Assembly (NCBI GenBank): GCA_026002875.1
Contig: BPGE01000001.1
Location: 4,745,561 to 4,809,560 of the forward strand
DNA length: 64,000 nt
DNA from: Bryobacteraceae bacterium
GTDB lineage: Bacteria > Acidobacteriota > Terriglobia > Bryobacterales > Bryobacteraceae
Direction of reading: 5' to 3'
Shown: piece after piece, positions 1 through 8,510 of the stretch
How the letters are laid out: each line of letters begins with the position of its first letter
How positions within the stretch are numbered: the stretch's first letter is position 1
Position numbers and translations under genes: made by a program
The notes under the pieces: generated by a model
Seen by the model: the letters and a program-made list of their open reading frames with translations, nothing else
What the model was told of the DNA's origin: nothing
The model's database searches: none

Positions 1-382
1 TCAGCATCCCCGCCTGATTCAGGGCGGCCGCCTCGCACGTCGCCTGCGAGCCCAGGTGACAGGCATTCGGGTCCGGGACGAAGTCCACCGCAACGCTGCC
101 GTTCGCCGCAAGGCTGACCGGAAAAGACACGAAGGCTGACAGCACGCTGCCGTCGGGCCACCGGCTCTTGATGTCGGTCTGCCAGGCTGCCGGGACGGTG
201 CCGTTCACTCGCGGCTTTGGATACATCCCCTGCGGGATCTCCCCCTCGATGAACAGCATCAGCGCCGTGAACGGGCGGTTCGTCTGCGGCGCTCCGCCAG
301 CCTCATGGATCCGGATCGTGTTGCTCAAGCCGAACGCCCACGCCGCGCAGGCAGTCAGCAGCCCCGCCATTCTCAGGACCAT
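1..382 (-). CDS. Secreted protein of unknown function (partial, C-terminus outside the window)
   Basis: The reverse strand is open from an ATG at 382 to the window edge, giving 127 residues without a stop. The start is preceded by GGAGAGG about seven bases upstream, inside the last codons of the upstream gene, so translation is probably coupled. The N-terminus (MVLRMAGLLTACAAWAFG) looks like a signal peptide. A later stretch containing WPDGSVLSAFVSFPVSL faintly recalls the N-terminal barrel of PcRGLX/YetA-like proteins, but this is only an impression. It is the third gene of a minus-strand cluster of exported proteins and its function is not recognised. Confidence 0.6.
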   Translation of the reverse strand, partial: MVLRMAGLLTACAAWAFGLSNTIRIHEAGGAPQTNRPFTALMLFIEGEIPQGMYPKPRVNGTVPAAWQTDIKSRWPDGSVLSAFVSFPVSLAANGSVAVDFVPDPNACHLGSQATCEAAALNQAGML

Positions 383-385
383 GCG

Positions 386-1405
386 TCACCTCTCCGTTCC
401 GTAATCGACCCAAAGATGCAGGTAGTCCAGCTGAATGCGCTTCTGCGCCGCCTCATTCGTCGCCAGACTGATTCCGAAGTTTCCAGCCCACAGCCGGCTG
501 TTGGACGCGCTCAATGTCAGGTCGCACCCGGATGGACAGACGCTCCGCTCCGTTCCTCCGTCCAGGCTGATCCACATCCTGTTCGTCTGCGTTCCGTCGG
601 AGCGGATGCGCAGCTTGTGCCAGGCTGTGTCCGCATTGACGCCGGACGCAAGCGTGCTGCCCCAGAGATTCGGTGCTGATGTCGCAAAGTACGTCAGCGA
701 TGGATCCGTTCCCGCGATGTACCTTACGCCGAGTCCGGAAGGCGGCATATCAGTCGAGTTCTGGACCATGCCCAGGAACGTGGACGAAGACGCCGAATCG
801 GCAGCGTCAGGCCAGCGGAAGATGACCACGAACTCCCAGTTCCGGTTCGTCGCCGTGTACAGGTTGTCCGAGTCGGAAGAAAATCCCCCGGTCTCCGCCG
901 CCCAGAACGACCGGTTCCCGCTGGTCGTCGTCGTCGAAATGCCGATGACGCCCGTCGAAATCCCCGCCGGCAGCGTTCCCCGCGGGTTGTTCAGCTCCTG
1001 CGTGCCAGCCACCCGGACAAACACCCAGTCTCCAAAAACTGCGGGTGATGGCTGCGACCAGCGGTAAGCGAAATCCGTCCGGAACAGCGTGTATCGCGTC
1101 GAAGGCTTCCAGTCGAACGTCCCTGCGCTGCCGCCCCCCTGCACCGGCGTCCACGTGTTGTCCGCCGTGCACAGATGAATGTTCTGCCCCGCCGCCGCGT
1201 CCGTCTTGAAAAATGCCTGCCCCACGGTGCAGGCGCCCGGCAGGCTCGTCCCGGTTCTCATCGGCGCTGTCGATGTGGACGACGTGAAGTCCACCACGGT
1301 TGCGCTGAGCGTTCCCAGTACTTGCAGACTGCCATTCACAGTCACCGCCCACAGAACAGCCGCCGTCAGCAGGACGGCGATCACAACATGACTCCATCTT
1401 CTCAT
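386..1405 (-). CDS. Secreted protein with tail-fibre-like N-terminal module and possible lectin-like C-terminal half
   Basis: This is a 339-residue protein. The ATG at 1405 was chosen because AGGGAGAG lies just upstream and a signal anchor or signal peptide follows (MRRWSHVVIAVLLTAAVLWAV). Residues of about 35-80 contain LPGACTVGQAFFKTDAAAG followed by LHLC-like and W residues, a module also present in the next gene upstream (LPGTCSAGEVV). The C-terminal part is rich in aromatic beta-strand sequence, including TAWHKLRIRSDGTQTNRMWI, which resembles a concanavalin/LamG-like fold. Neither the substrate nor the role is recognised. It lies 13 bp after the gene at 1419-3053 and is probably in the same transcript. 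Confidence 0.7.
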   Translation of the reverse strand: MRRWSHVVIAVLLTAAVLWAVTVNGSLQVLGTLSATVVDFTSSTSTAPMRTGTSLPGACTVGQAFFKTDAAAGQNIHLCTADNTWTPVQGGGSAGTFDWKPSTRYTLFRTDFAYRWSQPSPAVFGDWVFVRVAGTQELNNPRGTLPAGISTGVIGISTTTTSGNRSFWAAETGGFSSDSDNLYTATNRNWEFVVIFRWPDAADSASSSTFLGMVQNSTDMPPSGLGVRYIAGTDPSLTYFATSAPNLWGSTLASGVNADTAWHKLRIRSDGTQTNRMWISLDGGTERSVCPSGCDLTLSASNSRLWAGNFGISLATNEAAQKRIQLDYLHLWVDYGTER

Positions 1406-1418
1406 GGCTCTCCCTGCC

Positions 1419-3053
1419 TCAGAATCCGCGCACGATCCGCACATTGAACGCCAGCGCCGCGGGAATCTCCACCGCCGAACCCGTCACGTTGCACAGCCGC
1501 ACGACCACGGTGTCCGCCCCGCTGTACATCATTGCCGTCACCCCCGGCGGCAGCCCCTCTGGATATCCCGCCGCCACCGTCTCTCCAGGCGCCGATCCGG
1601 GAGTCGGAATCCCCATCTCCGAGCAGGACTGGCTGCCCAGCGTCCCGAAGCTCAGGCTCGCCGTGTAGAAAGCCTGGCTCGCAACCGCCCCGCCTCCGGC
1701 GATCCTCACCGGATCCGCCGGCGTGCCGCTGCCCTCCAGTCCCGCCCCGAAATAGATCGTTCCTCCGCACGGGCCGCTCGTTCCGTCAGCCCGGACGCAA
1801 TCCGCCGCTGTCCCGCTCACCACCTGCAGCACGCCATTCGCCAGCCGCGCCACGCCGTTGCCGGTGGCCCTTCTCAGCGCTGTGCCGCTTGTGCCCTGGA
1901 ACACTGCCACCTCGCCATCCTCGGACGATGCGGGGCCCGTCACATTGCCGTTTCCGGTCCCGCAGGCTGCTCCCGCCGACACCAGGTTGCCGTTGGCATC
2001 GAACTTCGCGCAGTCGTTCGCCGCCGCCGTCCCGCTGAACAGCTGGATCTTCGACCCGTTCCCCTGCAGCGCCGACGGCGCAATCTGGTTCAGCGCCAGC
2101 TGCCCCGCGATCTGGCTGAAACTGTAGTCCCCGGCTTGCGCCGTCACCGCACCGGTCCGCCCGAACACCGAACTCACCGCCCCGCTCCCTGTCCCGCACG
2201 GCGCTCCCGCCGACACCAGGTTGCCGTTGGCATCGAACTGCGCGCAGTCGTTCGCCGCCGCCGTCCCGCTGAACAGCTGGATCTTCGACCCGTTCCCCTG
2301 CAGCGCCGACGGCGCGATCTGGCTCAGCGCCAGCTGCCCCGCGATCTGGCTGAAACTGTAGTCCCCTGCCTGCGCCGTCACCGCACCGGTCCGCCCGAAC
2401 ACGGAGCTCACCGCTCCGCTTCCTCCGCTGCCTCCTCCGCTTGCGTTCACCACGCACTTGCCCGGCTGAGCGACGGCAAACTCCACCCGCACCGTGTTTT
2501 CGTCCAGCACCCGCACGGCATCCGGAATCACCGCCTGCCCGCCCGTGTCCGTGCAGCCCACCAGCACGCTCCTCGTGCCGAGGTTGTGGACAAGATTCAC
2601 CGCCGCGGCTGCGCTGAACTCCAGGCTGAAATTCTCGCTGCCGCTGCCGCACGGCGCGTTCGCCGACACCAGGTTCCCGTTCGCGTCGAACTGCGCGCAG
2701 TCGCCCGCCTGCACCGTGCCTCCGCCGAACGCCTGCAGCAGCGCTCCGGTGCCCTGTTTGCCCGCTACGCCGCTCAGTTCGCTCAGCGAGTGGCCGTGCG
2801 GCGCCGTCGCCACCCACGCCCCCGAAGCGTTGCACACATACAGACCCTGGCCCGCGCCTCCCACGACCGCCACCACTTCGCCCGCGCTGCACGTCCCGGG
2901 CAGCGTCCCCACCACGCGCGCGGGCTTCGTCTGCGGCTGCCCGCTGAAATCCGCCTGCCGGCTCTGCGTCGGCAGGTGCACCGTGCTCTGTCCGAACACC
3001 CACGCCGCGCACCAGAGCCCCAGCCCCGTTCTCCAGATCACCCTTCGTCGCAC
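1419..3053 (-). CDS. Secreted repeat protein with phage-tail-fibre-like motifs
   Basis: This 544-residue protein starts at a GTG (3053) with AGGAGG placed ideally upstream. It has an N-terminal signal peptide ending near AAWVFGQ. The body carries a 78-residue repeat, present in two nearly identical copies plus degenerate partial copies, each with AVSSVFGRTGAVTAQAGDYS, a QLAL.QIAPSALQGNG stretch and DANGNLVSA. The VSSVFGRTGAV motif is common in bacteriophage tail fibres and in large bacterial surface proteins. The signal peptide and lack of any other phage gene favour a surface or secreted protein. It is first in a three-gene minus-strand cluster. Confidence 0.75.
   Translation of the reverse strand: MRRRVIWRTGLGLWCAAWVFGQSTVHLPTQSRQADFSGQPQTKPARVVGTLPGTCSAGEVVAVVGGAGQGLYVCNASGAWVATAPHGHSLSELSGVAGKQGTGALLQAFGGGTVQAGDCAQFDANGNLVSANAPCGSGSENFSLEFSAAAAVNLVHNLGTRSVLVGCTDTGGQAVIPDAVRVLDENTVRVEFAVAQPGKCVVNASGGGSGGSGAVSSVFGRTGAVTAQAGDYSFSQIAGQLALSQIAPSALQGNGSKIQLFSGTAAANDCAQFDANGNLVSAGAPCGTGSGAVSSVFGRTGAVTAQAGDYSFSQIAGQLALNQIAPSALQGNGSKIQLFSGTAAANDCAKFDANGNLVSAGAACGTGNGNVTGPASSEDGEVAVFQGTSGTALRRATGNGVARLANGVLQVVSGTAADCVRADGTSGPCGGTIYFGAGLEGSGTPADPVRIAGGGAVASQAFYTASLSFGTLGSQSCSEMGIPTPGSAPGETVAAGYPEGLPPGVTAMMYSGADTVVVRLCNVTGSAVEIPAALAFNVRIVRGF
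1962..2429. repeat. Two direct 234-bp intragenic repeats
   Basis: The block beginning with the segment around 1978 (GACACCAGGTTGCCGTTGG) recurs 234 bp later, at 2212, with only scattered changes over the whole unit. A third, more diverged copy of the beginning is seen near 2668. The period is 78 codons, so the repeat duplicates a complete protein module of the gene at 1419-3053 without shifting frame. Confidence 0.85.
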
Positions 3054-3161
3054 CTGAATTCCTCCTGGGCCGCCGCCGGGCCTGCGGACCCGTGACCCGC
3101 CTGTGATCTACCCCCTCCGGTGCGCCCCGCTCGGCCGCATGCAACAGAACTTGCTCAAAAT

Positions 3162-3184
3162 GAAGCAGAAACATTTTCTGCTTC
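3162..3184. promoter_or_regulatory. Perfect 10-bp inverted repeat in a divergent intergenic region (possible operator)
   Basis: GAAGCAGAAA and TTTCTGCTTC form a perfect inverted repeat separated by three bases. It lies in the 232-bp gap between the divergent genes starting at 3053 (minus) and 3286 (plus). The position and symmetry suit a dimeric regulator site. There is no T-run directly after it to support a terminator. No matching site was noticed elsewhere in the window. Confidence 0.45.
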
Positions 3185-3285
3185 TCCTGTTACGGCCGTC
3201 TCTCTCCCGCCCGGACTTTTGCTCCGTGATACCCTCTCAATATTGGGAATCGCCGGTTTGCTCCGGCATCTCCCGCCTGGAGGAC

Positions 3286-4692
3286 ATGTCCCTTACCCCC
3301 ATGCCGGCCGTTCCGCCCGGCGCGGAGCCAGTCGGCCCTGCCAGCCCTCGCCGCCCCATCCGTCTCCTCCTCATCGCCTACGCCTTCCCGCCTGTCGGCG
3401 GCATCATGGTGATGCGCGCCCTCAGTCTCGCCAAATACCTGCCGTCCTGCGGCTTCCAGGTCCACGTCCTCTCCGCTGCCAACGCCGCCGCGCCTCTCCG
3501 CGATCCGGGTCTTCTCGCCCACGTCCCTCCGTCCGTCTCGCTCCATCACGCCTTCACTCCGGAGTTGCCCTTCCACTTCCGCAAGAAGCTCTGGAATCTC
3601 GTCGCCCGCCCGAAGCCCGCCCCGCCCTCCCGGCAATCCGAATCCGGCGCCCCTTCTGAGTCCTTCATCGCCAACCTTGCCCGCCGCATCTTCTCCCCCG
3701 ATCCCCAGGTCGTCTGGGTTCCCTTCGCCCTCCGCGCCGCTCGCCGCATCATCCGCCGCCATCAGATCCAGGCGGTTCTCGTTACCGCGCCCCCGTTCTC
3801 CGTCTTCCTCATCGGAAACGCCCTCAAGACCTCTTTCCCCCATCTCCGCCTGATCAGCGACTTCCGCGACGAGTGGCTCCGCTTCTACCTCACCGACTTC
3901 GATTTCCTCCGCAGCAGCTACACCCGCCGCCGTGCAGAGCGCATCGAAGCCGATACCGTCGCCCTTTCCGATCTCGTCGTCGCCGTCACGGAATCCTCCC
4001 TCCGCGAAATCCGCTCCCGCTACCCCGGACAGCCGGATGAAAAGTTCGCCCTCGTGCACAACGGCTACGATCCAGAAGTCCTCCAGCCTGTCTTCGAAAA
4101 CCAGCCCCCTCCTCCCCCCGGTCCCAGATCCAGGGTCATCATCACCCACCTCGGAACCGCCTACCGCACAGCCTCGCCCGCTTTCTTCCTCGATGCCATC
4201 GAATCTCTGCCCGAGGAAATCCGTTCCCGCATCGAGATCCGTTTCATCGGGCGCATCTCGGAAACCGAAGAGCAGCTCCTCGCCGCCCGCGGCTCTTCCG
4301 TCCGCATTCTCGGCTTTCTCCCCCAGCAGCAGGCGTTGGCCCGCCTCTCGGAAACCGACTATCTGCTGCTCACCATGACCAACGAATTCAGCCTCCCCGG
4401 CAAACTCTTCGAGTACCTCGCCTCCGGCAAGCCCATCATCGCCCTCTCTCCCGAGAACGGCGAAGTCGCCCGCCTCATCGCCGAGACCGGTGCCGGCTGG
4501 TGCGTCCCTCACGATCAGCCGGAGGCGATCCGCCGCGTCGTCGCTGAAGCCGTGCGCCTCGCTCTCGGCAACAACATCCCCTTCCGCCCCCGCCGCGATG
4601 TCATCTCGCGCTTCGAGCGCCCCAGGCTCGTCGCCTCCTACGCCAGCCTGATCCGCGAACGCCTTTTCCCCGATGACTTAAACTGGGGATGA
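3286..4692 (+). CDS. Glycosyltransferase, GT4/GT-B type
   Basis: This 468-residue glycosyltransferase probably transfers an activated sugar during exopolysaccharide or surface glycan synthesis on the cytoplasmic side. The N-terminal Rossmann half begins with IRLLLIAYAFPPVGGIMVMR, typical of GT4-like enzymes. The C-terminal half has LFEYLASGKPIIAL followed by a conserved GEVARLI stretch, as in the nucleotide-sugar binding region. The reading frame stays open upstream to 3103, but that part is protein-unlike and crosses an inverted repeat. The ATG at 3286 has GGAGG close upstream. The next two genes encode a UDP-sugar dehydrogenase and a polysaccharide deacetylase on the same strand. Confidence 0.85.
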   Translation: MSLTPMPAVPPGAEPVGPASPRRPIRLLLIAYAFPPVGGIMVMRALSLAKYLPSCGFQVHVLSAANAAAPLRDPGLLAHVPPSVSLHHAFTPELPFHFRKKLWNLVARPKPAPPSRQSESGAPSESFIANLARRIFSPDPQVVWVPFALRAARRIIRRHQIQAVLVTAPPFSVFLIGNALKTSFPHLRLISDFRDEWLRFYLTDFDFLRSSYTRRRAERIEADTVALSDLVVAVTESSLREIRSRYPGQPDEKFALVHNGYDPEVLQPVFENQPPPPPGPRSRVIITHLGTAYRTASPAFFLDAIESLPEEIRSRIEIRFIGRISETEEQLLAARGSSVRILGFLPQQQALARLSETDYLLLTMTNEFSLPGKLFEYLASGKPIIALSPENGEVARLIAETGAGWCVPHDQPEAIRRVVAEAVRLALGNNIPFRPRRDVISRFERPRLVASYASLIRERLFPDDLNWG

Positions 4693-4717
4693 CCCCAGCT
4701 CTTTGCGATTTGACGCC

Positions 4718-6040
4718 ATGACGCAACACAACTCTGACGCCTCCCATCGCGAACTCCTGCTTGAAAAAATCCGCTCCCGCCAGGCCCGTGTCGGAGTCAT
4801 CGGCCTCGGTTACGTCGGACTCCCCCTCGCCGTCGAGTTCGCCAAAGCCGGCTTCCACGTCACCGGCATCGACATCTCCTCCCGCAAAGTCGATCAGATC
4901 AACACTGGCGTCAGCTACGTCCAGGACATCCCCTCCTCCGACGTCCGCCATCTCGTGGACAAAGGGCTCCTGCACGCCACCACCGAGTTCTCCGCCGTCA
5001 GCAGGCTCGACACGGTCAACATCGCCGTCCCCACGCCCCTCCGCAAGACCAAAGACCCCGACATGAGCTTTGTGGTCTCCGCGGCTCAGGCCGTCGCCCG
5101 GCACATCCACCCGGGACTCCTCGTCATCCTCGAATCCACCACCTACCCCGGCACCACCGAGGAACTCCTGCTGCCCATGTTCGAGTCTTCGGGCCTGAAA
5201 GCCGGCCGCGACTTCTTCCTCTGTTTCTCCCCGGAACGCGTCGACCCCGGCAATCCGAAATTCCAGACCCGCAACATCCCCAAGGTCGTCGGCGGCATCA
5301 CCCCCGCCTGCACCGAAGTCGGCGCGGCCTTCTACTCGATGGCCCTCGAGACCGTCGTCCCGGTCAGCAATACCGTCGTCGCCGAGATGGTCAAGCTCCT
5401 TGAGAACACCTTCCGCATGATCAACATCGGCCTGGTCAATGAGCTTGCCGTCATGTGCCACCGCATGAACATCAACGTCTGGGAGGTCATCGACGCAGCC
5501 GCCACCAAGCCCTTCGGCTTCATGCCCTTCTATCCCGGTCCCGGTCTCGGCGGCCACTGCATCCCCATCGATCCCTTCTACCTCTCGTGGAAATCCAAGC
5601 AGGCCGGCATTGAAGCCCGCTTCATCGAGCTCGCCGGCCACATCAATGGCGACATGCCCCGCTATGTCGTCTCCCGTCTCCAGGACGTCCTCAACGACCA
5701 CTGCAAGCCGCTCCGCAACTCCCGCATCCATGTCCTCGGCGTCGCCTACAAGCGCGACATCGACGACGTCCGCGAGTCTCCCGCCCTCGACGTCATCCAC
5801 CTTCTCTCCGAGCGCGGAGCCGTGGTCTCTTACTCGGATCCCTATGTCCCCGAGCTCCGCCTCGACTCCGTCGCGCTTCAGGCTCAGCCCCTCGATGCCG
5901 CCGCGTCCTGCGATTGCGCCGTCATCCTCACCGATCACCGCGCCTTCGATTACGACGCCCTCGTCCGCACGGCGCCGCTCATCTTCGACACCCGCAACGC
6001 CCTGCGCGGCCGCGCCGAGCCCCATATCATCCGTCTCTAG
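4718..6040 (+). CDS. UDP-N-acetylglucosamine/UDP-glucose 6-dehydrogenase family (nucleotide sugar dehydrogenase)
   Basis: This 440-residue enzyme is predicted to oxidise a UDP-hexose to the uronic acid with NAD, supplying acidic sugars for polysaccharide. The N-terminus has the Rossmann signature GVIGLGYVGLPLAVEFAKAG. The catalytic cysteine lies near residue 281 in GPGLGGHCIPIDPFYL. The length and the motif GHCIPIDPFYL match the WbpA-type UDP-GlcNAc 6-dehydrogenases more closely than the Ugd type. The ATG at 4718 was preferred over an in-frame TTG at 4703; neither has an obvious ribosome-binding site. It sits 25 bp after the glycosyltransferase and 3 bp before the deacetylase gene, in one apparent operon. 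Confidence 0.9.
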   Translation: MTQHNSDASHRELLLEKIRSRQARVGVIGLGYVGLPLAVEFAKAGFHVTGIDISSRKVDQINTGVSYVQDIPSSDVRHLVDKGLLHATTEFSAVSRLDTVNIAVPTPLRKTKDPDMSFVVSAAQAVARHIHPGLLVILESTTYPGTTEELLLPMFESSGLKAGRDFFLCFSPERVDPGNPKFQTRNIPKVVGGITPACTEVGAAFYSMALETVVPVSNTVVAEMVKLLENTFRMINIGLVNELAVMCHRMNINVWEVIDAAATKPFGFMPFYPGPGLGGHCIPIDPFYLSWKSKQAGIEARFIELAGHINGDMPRYVVSRLQDVLNDHCKPLRNSRIHVLGVAYKRDIDDVRESPALDVIHLLSERGAVVSYSDPYVPELRLDSVALQAQPLDAAASCDCAVILTDHRAFDYDALVRTAPLIFDTRNALRGRAEPHIIRL

Positions 6041-6043
6041 CGC

Positions 6044-6919
6044 ATGACCAACATCCTCACCGTCGACGTCGAGGATTACTTCCACCCCACGGAAGTCCAG
6101 CGCTCGGTCGGCCCATCCGCCTGGGATTCTCTCCCCTCGCGCGTCGAGCGCTCCACCGCCATCGTTCTCGATCTGCTCGCCGAAGCCGGCGTCCGCGCCA
6201 CCTTTTTCGTCCTCGGCTGGGTTGCCGCCCGCCGCCCCGCCCTCGTCCGCCGCATCGCCGCCGCAGGTCACGAAATCGCCTGCCACAGCTTCGCCCACCA
6301 GCTCGTCTTCGCCCTTTCCCCCCGGCAGTTCCTCGAGGACACCCGCAACGCCGCCGACGCCATCGCCCAGGCTGCCGGTTCGCCTCCCCGCGCTTACCGC
6401 GCTCCCAGCTTCTCTGTCACAGCCCGGTCTCTCTGGGCCCTCGAAATTCTCCTCGAGTGCGGCTTCTCCGTGGACTCCAGCATCTACCCCGTGCGCCACG
6501 ACCGCTACGGCATCCCCGGCCGCCCCTGCCACCCCCACCGCATCATCACCCCTTCCGGCTCCATCCTGGAAGTTCCCCCTGCCGCCGTGCCGCTCGCCCG
6601 GAACCACGTCGCACCCGCAGGCGGCGGCGCCTACCTGCGCCTCCTTCCCCTCGCCTATATGGCCTCCGCCATCCGCCTCATCAATCAGACGTATTGCTCT
6701 CCAGCCTGCATCTACGTCCACCCCTGGGAGTTCGACCCCGCCCAGCCCCGCCTCGCCTCAGGCGCTCTCTCGCGCCTCCGCACCTATCTCGGCCTTCGCT
6801 CCATGCCGCGCAAGCTCTCCCGCCTTCTCCGCATGTTCCCCTTCAGCTCCATGTCCGCCGTCTGCCCGCCGGACGGCGCCTATCCCGCCGATCACTCCCT
6901 CTTCGCTTCGCCCCGCTGA
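6044..6919 (+). CDS. Polysaccharide deacetylase of the PEP-CTERM/XrtA-associated subfamily (with DUF3473-like tail)
   Basis: This 291-residue protein starts three bases after the dehydrogenase stop. It opens with ILTVDVEDYFHPTEV, the N-terminal metal-binding region typical of the PEP-CTERM-locus deacetylase subfamily. It then shows HEIACHSFAHQ (metal histidines) and RAPSFSVT. The C-terminal part, with YVHPWEFDPAQPR, resembles DUF3473, which marks this subfamily in exosortase/exopolysaccharide loci. It probably removes N-acetyl groups from the glycan made by the neighbouring enzymes. Two PEP-CTERM proteins at 51281 and 52374 support a sorting system elsewhere in the genome; no exosortase is present here. 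Confidence 0.88.
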   Translation: MTNILTVDVEDYFHPTEVQRSVGPSAWDSLPSRVERSTAIVLDLLAEAGVRATFFVLGWVAARRPALVRRIAAAGHEIACHSFAHQLVFALSPRQFLEDTRNAADAIAQAAGSPPRAYRAPSFSVTARSLWALEILLECGFSVDSSIYPVRHDRYGIPGRPCHPHRIITPSGSILEVPPAAVPLARNHVAPAGGGAYLRLLPLAYMASAIRLINQTYCSPACIYVHPWEFDPAQPRLASGALSRLRTYLGLRSMPRKLSRLLRMFPFSSMSAVCPPDGAYPADHSLFASPR

Positions 6920-6923
6920 CGCC

Positions 6924-8312
6924 TCAGAACCGGAATGCCGCCTGGCTCGGCGACCATGTCAGGTGCGCCGACACAAACCGCTGCCACCTCTTCGGTCCGG
7001 TCGACTCGAAATACGAATACCCCCCGTTGAGCCCCACATACAGATCGCCCGCGATCCGCGTCCCGGTGCTGGCGCCCACCGACCCGCTCTGCAGAACCGC
7101 GTTCTGCAGCAGCCCGCTCCACCGGAAATAGCCCCCGAACACCGCGAAGCTGAACCGGCCCAAACCCCTGCCGGCCGAACCGAACACGGAATCCCGCTTC
7201 GATGCCAGAATCAACCCGTTCCCCGGATTCAGTCCGTGCATGTACCCCACCGAGACGCCCCACTCCCTCCAGTTCCGGCGGAGCGCGGCCATTCCCGACC
7301 AACCGTAAAAGGAACGCTGCTGCACCTCGAGCTGCGTCCCCACCCCCAGCAGCTCCGCCACCACCGGATCGATGTCGACTCTTCCCAGGAACGTCGTCTT
7401 CATGCGGTACACTCCTCCGCCCACCGCCACGCTTGTCTGGGGTGTCAGCTGATGCGTCAGCCGCAGGCCTGCAAACTGCGCCCGGTTGTTGCCGAACAGC
7501 TTCGGATACGAAAACTGGCTGTATCCGTAGCTCCCGCTGATCGCCGTGCGCTGCCCCAGCCGGTAACCTGCGCCCCCGAACACCCCCGCTGAATTCAGAT
7601 CGCGCAGGCCCGGCCCTTTCCTCCGGACGAAACCCGCCTGTGCGCCGCCCCCGAAAGTCCACCGCAGAGTCGGCCGGTAGTTCACTCCGCCGGATGTCCC
7701 GTAAAAGTTCACCCGCGTCCCGAACAGTTCATTGTCGACCAGCCCGTTCTCTCCAAGATCCGTCAGCGGTCCGCCCGGAATCCCGGCCATCGGCAGCATC
7801 GCCGCTCCCGTCACCCCCCAGCCTCCGAATACGCCCGCCGGTGCGCCGTAGCCGAACCCGCCCAGGCTCGAGCCTGCAAACTGCGTCGCGTACACTCCAA
7901 CCTTGTCCGTCGCCCGGTGGCTCACCGATACTCCTGCCACCTGGCTGGCGCCTCCGATTCCTCGGCTCCCCGACCAGCGCTGGTAGTTCGCCGTGTAAAA
8001 TGCCGCCACCGACGTCCGCTCCCACCCCTTCGCTCCGCTCACTCCGCCTGCCCCGCCATAGCCGTAGAAATCTCTCCGCAAACTTTCCACCCGCAGCTGC
8101 CCCAGCGTTTGCGTATACGTCCCGTTGGCTGAAACCCACGGGCGGAACGCCAGCCGCGAGGGCGGCGCCCCGGTATCCACGTCATCCATTCCGCCCATGC
8201 CCCGCAGCCCCCCGAGACCCCACTGCCCCCATGCCAGGCTGCTCCCCGCGAGCAGCCACAGCGCAGCGGCAGTGCATCCTCCCGCCCGAAATTGCTTCCG
8301 TTGTTCTTTCAT
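6924..8312 (-). CDS. Predicted outer-membrane beta-barrel protein
   Basis: This 462-residue protein has a clear signal peptide (cleavage probably after SSLAWG) and a glycine-rich segment (WGLGGLRGMGGM). A long series of alternating aromatic/glycine strands follows, ending in a terminal phenylalanine (AAFRF), as expected for barrel insertion. The ATG at 8312 has GAGAGGAGG upstream. It converges with the deacetylase gene at a distance of four bases. No specific family is recognised; a role as porin or transport barrel is inferred from architecture only. A TAGAAT box lies upstream near 8377 on this strand, with only a weak -35. Confidence 0.75.
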   Translation of the reverse strand: MKEQRKQFRAGGCTAAALWLLAGSSLAWGQWGLGGLRGMGGMDDVDTGAPPSRLAFRPWVSANGTYTQTLGQLRVESLRRDFYGYGGAGGVSGAKGWERTSVAAFYTANYQRWSGSRGIGGASQVAGVSVSHRATDKVGVYATQFAGSSLGGFGYGAPAGVFGGWGVTGAAMLPMAGIPGGPLTDLGENGLVDNELFGTRVNFYGTSGGVNYRPTLRWTFGGGAQAGFVRRKGPGLRDLNSAGVFGGAGYRLGQRTAISGSYGYSQFSYPKLFGNNRAQFAGLRLTHQLTPQTSVAVGGGVYRMKTTFLGRVDIDPVVAELLGVGTQLEVQQRSFYGWSGMAALRRNWREWGVSVGYMHGLNPGNGLILASKRDSVFGSAGRGLGRFSFAVFGGYFRWSGLLQNAVLQSGSVGASTGTRIAGDLYVGLNGGYSYFESTGPKRWQRFVSAHLTWSPSQAAFRF

Positions 8313-8510
8313 GCATTTCCTCCTCTCGCGGCGCCGCCCGCCACACGCATCCTGCCTGCGCAGGAGGCTCTCCCAATTCTACGACTTTAGTCCTCTCTTC
8401 AAACCCGCAACTGGTACTGCATCCACCCGGCATCTTCCCCGCCCGCGCTTCTTCCCGCCGCATTCCGGCTTTGTCCGTCCGTTCATCCGTTACACTGGAA
8501 TCAGACGCGA

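Noticed and set aside
1-3053. Prophage tail module
   Set aside because: The tail-fibre-like proteins carry signal peptides and no capsid, portal, terminase or integrase gene is in view.
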